This document shows, one piece after another, positions 1 through 6,053 of a DNA stretch of 14,045 bases. Numbering within the stretch: position 1 is the stretch's first letter; the number at the start of each line of letters is the position of its first letter. Below the pieces are notes generated by a model that ran no database searches, had not been told where the DNA came from, and saw only the letters and a list, made by a program, of their open reading frames with translations. Source of the DNA: Alphaproteobacteria bacterium. Its GTDB lineage: Bacteria > Pseudomonadota > Alphaproteobacteria > JAAXGF01. The position numbers were made by a program, and so were the translations under genes. The DNA lies in NCBI GenBank assembly GCA_012267605.1, contig JAAXGF010000389.1, positions 1 through 14,045 of the forward strand, read 5' to 3'.

Positions 1-46
1 ATCAGACCTGGGCAGTTACATTAGTTTGGCATCATCGCTTTTAAAA

Positions 47-1573
47 TCAGCGCCTAAGATGTATTCGGCGGTAACTCAGTGCCTCGGCAATGTGCACCCG
101 AGCGACGGAGTCGGCACCATCGAGATCCGCGAGGGTTCGCGCGACTCGCAAAACCCTGTGGTAGCCCCGCGCTGTAAGGCGTAGACGGTCGGCGGCTTCA
201 GTGAGCAGACCGGCGCCCTCATCCGAGGGTTTGGCGACACGAGTCAAGAGAGTGCCATCAGCTTGCGCGTTGGTGCGAATCTTGCGGTCGTGCAAATCTG
301 TTTCACCTGCGTAGCGTTCCGCCTGAGCCGCACGCGTCTCAGCGACGCGGACTGCGACGGCAGCTGAACCTTCAGAAGGCGGCGGCAGCGTCAAATCGGC
401 GGCACTGACTTCCGGCACGTCAACGTGAAGATCGATGCGGTCGTAGAGCGGTCCAGAAATTTTCGACTGGTACTCAGCTCCGCAACGGGGGGCGCGGGAA
501 CATGCGCGATCATTGTCGCCGAGATAGCCACAGCGGCACGGATTCATCGCCGCGACGAGTTGAAACCGAGCCGGATAGGTATAACGCGCGTTGGAGCGGG
601 CAACGATGACCTGACCGGACTCCAAAGGTTGGCGCAAAGTCTCAAGCACTTGGTTGGAAAACTCGGGTAACTCGTCGAGAAATAGTACGCCGTGATGGGC
701 CAAGGAAACTTCCCCCGGCCGTGCACGTACGCCGCCACCAACTAAGGCGGCCGGAGAAGCCGAGTGGTGCGGATCCCGGAACGGCCGGCGCCGGGTGAGC
801 TTGCCCTCCGCAAGTAATCCGGCGACACTAGCGATCATACTGACCTCCAACGCCTCGGACGCGTCGAGCGGCGGTAGCAACCCAGGTAACCGTTGCGCCA
901 ACATCGATTTACCAGCACCCGGTGGCCCGACCATCAGCAAGTTATGACCACCCGCTGCGGTTATCTCCAGCGCGCGCTTCGCGGTCTCCTGTCCCTTGAT
1001 ATCCTTTAAGTCCGGGTAGTCGGTGGTATCGTCGGCTAGGCTCGCTTCCGGAGGCGACAATACTTGTGTTCCCTTAAAGTGGTTGATCAAGGCGAGAAGA
1101 TTTGAGGGCGCCAACACTTCCGGGCCGTTCGCCCACACCGCTTCACCGCCATTTGTCGCCGGGCAGATCACCCCTCGATTGCGGGCGGCAGCATCTAGCG
1201 CTGTCGGCAGGACGCCAGCGATAGCTGGCAAAGCGCCGTCGAGCCCGAGTTCACCGAGCACTGTGTAGCCGGCGGTTTCGTCGCCGGGCAGAACCCCCAT
1301 GCAAATGAGTAGACCTACTGCGATCGGGAGATCGTAATGACTGCCCTCCTTAATCACGTCGGCTGGTGCCAAATTGACCGTGATCCGCTTAGGCGGAAGG
1401 GAAACGCCCAAGGCACTGAACGATGCGCGCACGCGTTCCCGCGATTCCGCCACCGCCCGCTCGGCAAGACCAACGATGGCGAACGACGGGATACCCGACG
1501 CCAACTGCACTTGAACGTCGACTTCCTGAACCTCGATTCCGCGGAACACCACTGTACTGACGTGAGCAACCAT
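47..1573 (-). CDS. comM: ComM/YifB-family Mg-chelatase-like AAA+ ATPase
   Basis: A 508-residue protein, the usual length for the YifB/ComM family. Family members are hexameric AAA+ helicases; ComM promotes branch migration when DNA taken up during natural transformation is recombined. The N-terminal part (about 1-170) has the ChlI/Lon-protease-like fold typical of the family (LASGIPSFAIVGLAERAVAE near 24-43). The AAA+ core follows, with Walker A GPPGAGKS at 216-223 and Walker B VLFLDELPEF at 296-305. A four-Cys cluster (C346, C348, C358, C364) after AAMNP matches the family's zinc-binding insert, and a C-terminal Mg-chelatase helical domain carries the sensor-2-like LTARGYHRVLRVART at 467-481. 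The ATG at 1573 begins the conserved N-terminus; no strong Shine-Dalgarno precedes it. It is the last gene of the minus-strand block, 162 bp after gshB, so it may be co-transcribed or have its own promoter. Family assignment is firm; a transformation role in this organism is inferred. Confidence 0.95.
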   Translation of the reverse strand: MVAHVSTVVFRGIEVQEVDVQVQLASGIPSFAIVGLAERAVAESRERVRASFSALGVSLPPKRITVNLAPADVIKEGSHYDLPIAVGLLICMGVLPGDETAGYTVLGELGLDGALPAIAGVLPTALDAAARNRGVICPATNGGEAVWANGPEVLAPSNLLALINHFKGTQVLSPPEASLADDTTDYPDLKDIKGQETAKRALEITAAGGHNLLMVGPPGAGKSMLAQRLPGLLPPLDASEALEVSMIASVAGLLAEGKLTRRRPFRDPHHSASPAALVGGGVRARPGEVSLAHHGVLFLDELPEFSNQVLETLRQPLESGQVIVARSNARYTYPARFQLVAAMNPCRCGYLGDNDRACSRAPRCGAEYQSKISGPLYDRIDLHVDVPEVSAADLTLPPPSEGSAAVAVRVAETRAAQAERYAGETDLHDRKIRTNAQADGTLLTRVAKPSDEGAGLLTEAADRLRLTARGYHRVLRVARTLADLDGADSVARVHIAEALSYRRIHLRR

Positions 1574-1576
1574 TCT

Positions 1577-1591
1577 GTAAAGTCTCTTTAC
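1577..1591. repeat. Small perfect inverted repeat just upstream of the comM start
   Basis: GTAAAG and CTTTAC are separated by TCT, ending 3 bp upstream of the comM ATG and covering the place where its ribosome binding site should be. It could be a small RNA hairpin that limits translation, an operator half-site pair, or chance. The arms are only 6 bp, so confidence in a function is low. Confidence 0.3.
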
Positions 1592-1735
1592 GCTGATCTG
1601 GATTAGTCATCGCGCCGCAATCCTGGCAAGGATAGCGATAGCGGGCACTGATCATTACGCACAACGCCCACGAAGATCATGCTACTTTTTGGCGAAGGTC
1701 AATCGGTTTGTGACACCGCAAACGGTACGTCGGCC

Positions 1736-2689
1736 TCAGGATTTCGATGCCACCGTTCTCGTTTCGATGGCGTCCCAGATACGTGCTTCTAGGCATACAC
1801 CGTCGAATCGATTGATTTCCTGAATGCCCGTCGGCGAGGTGACATTGATCTCGGTGAGATATTCACCGATCACGTCGATGCCCACGAAAATCATCCCGCG
1901 CTCCTTCAAGGTGGGGCCGATGACCCGGCAAATTTCCCGATCCCGCGCCGACAGGGTCGCCGCCTCAGCCACGCCGCCAACGTGCATGTTCGATCGTGCC
2001 TCGCCCAGCGGCGGAACGCGGTTTACCGCCCCGGCAGCCTCGCCATCGACGAGTATTATTCTTTTATCCCCGGCGCGAACCTCGGGAAGATACTTTTGTG
2101 CGATAATCGGCTCTCGATACATTTGTGTGAACATTTCCAGCAGGACATTCAGGTTTTCGTCGCCCGGCGCGATATGAAAAACACCTGCACCCCCGTTTCC
2201 ATATAGCGGCTTGACGATGATATCCGCGTGTTCCGCGCGAAACTCGTGGATCAACGCCGCGTCCGACGTGATCAAGGTTGGCGGCATCAGGTCGCCAAAT
2301 CGCGTGACGAATAGCTTCTCGGGTGCGTTCCGCACCTGCGCCGGATCGTTTACCACGCAAGTCCTTGGGTGGACGTGCTCCAAGAGATGGGTGGCAGTGA
2401 TGTAGGCCATATCAAACGGCGGATCCTGGCGCATCAGAACCACATCCATGGTCGCGAGATCTCGCGCCTCGGCGGCCCCATAGTCGAAATGGTTCGCCTT
2501 TTCCCGGCGTACGGTGAGCGGCCGTACACGGGCCAATACGCGCCCATCGTGAAACGCCAGGTCACGGGGGAGGTAGTGCCACAGCCGATGACCGCGCCGC
2601 TGTGCCTCCAGCGCTAGAGCGAAGGTACTATCCGCCTCGATATCGATCGCTTCGATCGGGTCCATTTGGATGGCGACCGAAAGATTCAT
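1736..2689 (-). CDS. gshB: Glutathione synthetase
   Basis: A 317-residue cytoplasmic ATP-grasp enzyme of the usual bacterial GshB length. It joins gamma-glutamylcysteine and glycine with ATP to make glutathione. The N-terminal domain starts with the family signature (MNLSVAIQMDPIEAIDIEAD) and contains RQDPPFDMAYI at 88-98. The ATP-grasp domain shows IVKPLYGNGGAGVF (158-171), GDKRIILVDGEAAGA (207-221), the flexible-loop segment RSNMHVGG (232-239) and the metal/substrate region INVTSPTG (281-288). It starts 6 bp after the BON-lipoprotein stop with only a weak ribosome binding site, which suggests translational coupling. The gshB position downstream of rsmI and yraN is common in Alphaproteobacteria. 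All key motifs are intact, so the enzyme should be active. Confidence 0.97.
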   Translation of the reverse strand: MNLSVAIQMDPIEAIDIEADSTFALALEAQRRGHRLWHYLPRDLAFHDGRVLARVRPLTVRREKANHFDYGAAEARDLATMDVVLMRQDPPFDMAYITATHLLEHVHPRTCVVNDPAQVRNAPEKLFVTRFGDLMPPTLITSDAALIHEFRAEHADIIVKPLYGNGGAGVFHIAPGDENLNVLLEMFTQMYREPIIAQKYLPEVRAGDKRIILVDGEAAGAVNRVPPLGEARSNMHVGGVAEAATLSARDREICRVIGPTLKERGMIFVGIDVIGEYLTEINVTSPTGIQEINRFDGVCLEARIWDAIETRTVASKS

Positions 2690-2695
2690 GGCGGA

Positions 2696-3304
2696 TCAGC
2701 TCGGCGGTAATACGCGGACGTGGCTGACCACCTTTTTCACGTGGGAGATGGTGCGGGCGATTTGGGTAACCCTGGAGAGCTCGGCATCATCTTGAGCAAT
2801 ACCGATCAAGTAAACGATACCGTTTACCGTATCGACGTTGTAGTTCACCCCTCGGATGGTTTTGTCGAGCAAAATTTTTCCACGCAGCCGAGTCGTAATC
2901 CATACGTCGCGCGAATAATTGGTTAGGCCACCGGCGTCGGTCACCTGAATTTCGTTGATGACCTCTTTGACTTCCTTTGCCTGCCATGCAAGGCGGACCG
3001 CTTCGATGCGATCTTCGGGACTCCTAACGCTTCCGGTGAGAAGCACCCGGCCCTCAACGGACTCGACATCGACCTCCACGAAAAGGTCCTTATTCACTTC
3101 GTTGGTGTACAGTTCATAGCTGATGCGCGTTTCGATCGCCGCGTCGTCGACGGCATCCTCGAAGGAACGCTCCTGGGTCACCACGACACCGCCCGTGGTC
3201 GCGGCACCGGTCGCGACAACGGCCTCACACGCGCTAAGGGCCAAAGGCGCGGCCAGTGCTACGGCGAGGAGTCGGCCGCGATGGCAAATACTTCGCTTTT
3301 CCAT
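2696..3304 (-). CDS. Dual-BON-domain outer-membrane lipoprotein (DolP/YraP type)
   Basis: A 202-residue lipoprotein. The N-terminus is a lipoprotein signal peptide with lipobox LSAC and lipidated Cys26. Two BON domains follow, roughly 55-122 and 128-198, the same architecture and about the same size as Escherichia coli DolP (YraP, 191 residues). DolP binds anionic phospholipids in the outer membrane and supports envelope integrity and the BAM complex. In E. coli dolP also lies near rsmI, lpoA and yraN, which supports the same assignment here. It is 99 bp downstream of yraN and 6 bp upstream of gshB. A GGGAG lies about 10 nt before the ATG. BON proteins diverge widely, so exact orthology is inferred from length, lipobox and synteny. 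Confidence 0.88.
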   Translation of the reverse strand: MEKRSICHRGRLLAVALAAPLALSACEAVVATGAATTGGVVVTQERSFEDAVDDAAIETRISYELYTNEVNKDLFVEVDVESVEGRVLLTGSVRSPEDRIEAVRLAWQAKEVKEVINEIQVTDAGGLTNYSRDVWITTRLRGKILLDKTIRGVNYNVDTVNGIVYLIGIAQDDAELSRVTQIARTISHVKKVVSHVRVLPPS

Positions 3305-3349
3305 TAGTGGGAATCTCCCGGCATTACGAGAATCAGGAAGGGTTGGCCG

Positions 3350-3377
3350 ATTTTATGCCAGTGCTCTCCTCGAACAA
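3350..3377 (-). promoter_or_regulatory. Candidate sigma70-like promoter for the BON lipoprotein-gshB pair
   Basis: On the minus strand TTGTTC (3377-3372) and TAAAAT (3355-3350) are separated by 16 bp. The -10 matches TATAAT at five of six positions, while the -35 shares only TTG with the consensus. It sits in the 99-bp gap between yraN and the BON gene, about 45 bp before the start codon. It would allow the BON lipoprotein and gshB to be expressed apart from rsmI-yraN. This was found by eye and is only suggestive. Confidence 0.25.
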
Positions 3378-3403
3378 AGCGCTTACGGAGAACAATTTTC
3401 AAG

Positions 3404-3769
3404 TTAGGGACGCCATGCATCGGTGAGATGTCGAGGAACGCGCCAAGGTCGCACAAGCATCAAATCGAAGCGCACATCGTGGTTGGCAAACCTGGGAAAA
3501 CGGGCGAGAAACACTTCCGCCGCACGGTGAATCCGACCACGCTGCCGAGAAGTCAGCGGCGACTCGCCAATCTGAAAATCGGCCCGTGCTTTGACTTCGA
3601 CGACGGCAAGCAAGGAACCACGCCGGGCGACGATATCGATTTCACCGACGCCAGCGGCAAACCGTCGTGCCAGCACACGATACCCACGCAGCCGCAGCCA
3701 CCAGACACAAAGGGTCTCGGCGTGGCGGCCGAACCGCTCGGCGACACGCCTTTGCGGGCGGCTGTTCAC
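3404..3769 (-). CDS. yraN: YraN family (UPF0102) nuclease-like protein
   Basis: A 121-residue protein of the UPF0102/YraN family, which has a restriction-endonuclease-like fold. The fold's metal-site pattern is visible: an upstream helix with E19 (RHAETL), GEIDIVARRG at 42-51 with D45, and VEVKAR at 57-62 with E58 and K60, giving the E...D...ExK arrangement of PD-(D/E)XK nucleases. The biological substrate of the family is not well established. Its ATG overlaps the rsmI stop by 4 bp (ATGA), a standard sign of translational coupling, and rsmI-yraN adjacency is conserved across Proteobacteria. Family assignment is firm; catalytic activity is inferred from the residues. Confidence 0.94.
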   Translation of the reverse strand: MNSRPQRRVAERFGRHAETLCVWWLRLRGYRVLARRFAAGVGEIDIVARRGSLLAVVEVKARADFQIGESPLTSRQRGRIHRAAEVFLARFPRFANHDVRFDLMLVRPWRVPRHLTDAWRP

Positions 3770-4713
3770 CGCCCAGACCTGAGCAAGAGGGCGCGCGCAT
3801 ATACTTGGCCCCGAGCGACTCCGGTTTTTTTTGCGACCTCGGCAACCGCTCGGCTCGGAGGCATCTCGCGGAGTGCCGCCACGAGTAATTTGTCGACTTG
3901 TGCGTCGGCTGCGGTGCTTTCATGCGGCGGACCAACGATTACCACGACCTCGCCCTTGGGTGCTCCCTCCGACGCGAACGCCGCCGCCAATTCGGCAAGG
4001 TCGCCGCGCTTTACATCCTCGAACAATTTGGTCAGCTCCCTTGCAACCGCAGCCTTTCTGTTGCCTAGAATTTCAGCCATATCGGCGAGCATCGTCGGGA
4101 GTCGGCGTGCCGACTCGAAGACCACCAGGGTCGCCGGGGCGATCACGAGTTCGCTCAGGCGACGTCGTCGCGCGGGCCGACGCGACGGCAAGAATCCGAC
4201 GAACAAGACCTGACCTGCCGGTAAGCCAGACACCGTTAAGGCGGTCACCGCTGAGGTCACGCCCGGGACCGCCGTCACCGGAATTTCCTTGTCGAGAGCC
4301 GCCACCACGAGTTTGTGACCGGGATCGGATATCAACGGCGTGCCCGCATCGCTAACCAAGGCAATAGCTGCACCGCGGGACAGTCGATCAATCACCCTGG
4401 GTCGGACGCGAGGAGCGTTGTGATCACTGTAGGTTTCAAGGCGCGCTCGAATGCCATGAATCGCCAGGAGCTTTCGGGTTACCCGAGTATCTTCGCAAAT
4501 CACCATGTCCGCCGTGCGCAGCACATCGAGCGCCCGTAACGTGATATCACCCGCATTGCCGATAGGTGTGGAGACAATGTACAGACCGGGCAAAAGTTTA
4601 CTTGCCGACTGGCCTTCGATAGGCTCGCGCGCTTGAGATGACCGTATCGCGGAGGTTTTCCTTGGGGATTTTTTCGCTTTTCGATCGCGCCACCGGGGTG
4701 TGGCAGCTGCCAT
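3766..4713 (-). CDS. rsmI: 16S rRNA (cytidine(1402)-2'-O)-methyltransferase
   Basis: RsmI 2'-O-methylates C1402 in the decoding centre of 16S rRNA using S-adenosylmethionine. It is a tetrapyrrole-methylase-fold protein. Numbering from the ATG at 4713, the family motifs are VSTPIGNAGDIT (47-58), CEDTR (73-77), SDAGTPLISDPG (121-132), AVPGVTSAVTAL (148-159) and FESARRL (199-205). The start is uncertain. The only in-frame ATG gives 315 residues with about 40 residues of basic, low-complexity leader and an AGG about 10 nt upstream. A TTG at 4593 would give 275 residues beginning three residues before LYIVSTPIGN. The E. coli protein is about 286 residues. Starting at 4713 makes the gene overlap the divergent lpoA 5' end by 76 bp. 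It is the first gene of the minus-strand block and is coupled to yraN. Confidence 0.95.
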   Translation of the reverse strand: MAAATPRWRDRKAKKSPRKTSAIRSSQAREPIEGQSASKLLPGLYIVSTPIGNAGDITLRALDVLRTADMVICEDTRVTRKLLAIHGIRARLETYSDHNAPRVRPRVIDRLSRGAAIALVSDAGTPLISDPGHKLVVAALDKEIPVTAVPGVTSAVTALTVSGLPAGQVLFVGFLPSRRPARRRRLSELVIAPATLVVFESARRLPTMLADMAEILGNRKAAVARELTKLFEDVKRGDLAELAAAFASEGAPKGEVVVIVGPPHESTAADAQVDKLLVAALREMPPSRAVAEVAKKTGVARGQVYARALLLRSGR

Positions 4714-6044
4714 GGATTTTCGCCTGCTTATTGCTCATCAGCGCCTGCGGCACCCGCACAATACCGCCGCGCTCGCCAGGTGCGCAACCGGAGGCAACGC
4801 CGCCGCCAAGCGTTTCGGCGCAACCGCCGCCAGCCCCCGTCGAAATGCTGCCCAAAACCCCTGCGGAGAGTCGGATCGAGCTGATCGCACCAAAACTGCC
4901 TGAAGGCCCTGTCGTCATTGGATTGCTCTTGCCGTTGAGTGGATCGGATGCCGAGTTGGGCAGCGAGTTATTAGCGGCCGCCGAGCTTGCCTTATTCGAC
5001 ATTGACAATGTTGACCTGGTCATCGTACCGCGGGATACCAGCGGGACGCCGGAAGGCGCCGCCGGGGCAGCCTCGGATGCCATTGCCGAGGGCGCCCAAT
5101 TACTCCTCGGGCCATGGTTCGGTGAATCGGCAACCGCTGTGGCGCCACTAGCGCGAGCCGCCGGCGTCAATGTCGTTAGTTTTTCATCGGACCGGACGGT
5201 CGCCGGACACGGCGTCTTCGTCATGGGCTTTCTACCCGCCGAGCAGGTCCACCGCGTAGTGACCTTTGCAAACTCAAAAGCGATTTTGCGTTTCGCTGCT
5301 ATCGCACCGGACAATCGCTACGGCAACGTCATGATCAACGCGTTGAACGACGTTAGTTCCGCTATCGGTGTCGACGTCGCACGCATTGCCCTGTATCCGC
5401 CAACAGTCAAGGGCTCCAGCGATGTCGCCGATGTGGTCAGTAATTTCGCTGATTTCGAACTCCGAAAACAGGCGCTTGAGGATCAGCGGCGGATTTTGGA
5501 GGAAAGCGGTGACGAATTTGCCCTTGCAGCATTGCGTCGACTGGAAAACCGAGAGACTCTTGGCGACGTGGATTACGACGCAGTGTTGATTGCCGATTCA
5601 GGGGCGCGTTTGCGCGCGGTCGCTCCACTCCTTCCCTTCTACGACGTCGATCCCGCAAAGGTACGAGTTCTTGGACCAATGCATTGGGACGCGCCTGATA
5701 TCACCAGCGAGCCATCCCTCGTAGGCGCATGGTTCGCGGCACCACCCCGTGACGTCCGCAACCAGTTCTTGACTCGGTTCGAAAGTATCTACGGGCACCG
5801 GCCCCGGCGTCTTGCCACACTGGCGTATGATGGGCTAGCCCTCGCCGGAGCTCTCGCGAGCCTTCCAGACGGTCCTGACTTTAGCGTACAAGCCCTCATC
5901 GCCGAATCCGGGTTTCGGGGCGTTGACGGCCTGTTTCGATTCCACGAAGACGGCACGATCGAACGCGGTCTTGCCGTATACCAGATTACGACGAAAGAGC
6001 CGAAACTGGTTAGCCCAGCTCCAAAGACCTTCAGTCTATTTTAG
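4638..6044 (+). CDS. lpoA: LpoA-like penicillin-binding protein activator lipoprotein
   Basis: A 468-residue lipoprotein that should sit in the outer membrane facing the periplasm and, like LpoA, stimulate a class A peptidoglycan synthase. The signal peptide ends in lipobox LISAC with lipidated Cys37. A Pro-rich linker (about 43-68) leads into a periplasmic-binding-protein type I domain (about 90-460), with the strand IGLLLPLSGSDAELG at 94-108 and LLLGPWFGES at 155-164. E. coli LpoA is much longer because of an N-terminal TPR domain that is absent here; this short form is usual in Alphaproteobacteria. The start is unsettled: ATG 4638 gives a positively charged n-region (two Arg) but has a weak ribosome binding site, while TTG 4662 lies 6 nt after a perfect GGAGG. 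It is divergent from rsmI and convergent with pcs (9 bp between stops). The exact partner PBP is not shown by the sequence. Confidence 0.9.
   Translation: MTVSRRFSLGIFSLFDRATGVWQLPWIFACLLLISACGTRTIPPRSPGAQPEATPPPSVSAQPPPAPVEMLPKTPAESRIELIAPKLPEGPVVIGLLLPLSGSDAELGSELLAAAELALFDIDNVDLVIVPRDTSGTPEGAAGAASDAIAEGAQLLLGPWFGESATAVAPLARAAGVNVVSFSSDRTVAGHGVFVMGFLPAEQVHRVVTFANSKAILRFAAIAPDNRYGNVMINALNDVSSAIGVDVARIALYPPTVKGSSDVADVVSNFADFELRKQALEDQRRILEESGDEFALAALRRLENRETLGDVDYDAVLIADSGARLRAVAPLLPFYDVDPAKVRVLGPMHWDAPDITSEPSLVGAWFAAPPRDVRNQFLTRFESIYGHRPRRLATLAYDGLALAGALASLPDGPDFSVQALIAESGFRGVDGLFRFHEDGTIERGLAVYQITTKEPKLVSPAPKTFSLF
4651..4655 (+). promoter_or_regulatory. Strong GGAGG ribosome binding site pointing to a TTG start of lpoA
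   Basis: GGAGG is followed after 6 nt (ttttcc) by an in-frame TTG at 4662-4664. This is near-ideal Shine-Dalgarno spacing and far better than anything before the ATG at 4638. It argues that translation may begin eight codons inside the longer frame. Against it, the shorter signal peptide loses its two Arg residues. Confidence 0.45.
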
Positions 6045-6053
6045 TTACCTGCC

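Noticed and set aside
1389..1664. Minus-strand frame beginning MCVMISARYRYPCQDCGA, resembling a zinc-ribbon start
   Set aside because: Only one CxxC pair appears, and the frame then runs out of phase through the comM start with no further motif; it is probably chance.
3428..4213. Plus-strand 261-codon open frame opposite yraN and rsmI
   Set aside because: It is antisense to two well-supported genes, its translation is Ser/Arg/Thr-rich low complexity with no recognisable domain, and GC-rich coding sequence often leaves such frames open.
4598..5314. Minus-strand 238-codon open frame opposite lpoA
   Set aside because: Ala/Ser/Gly-rich shadow of the lpoA coding sequence with no domain signal.
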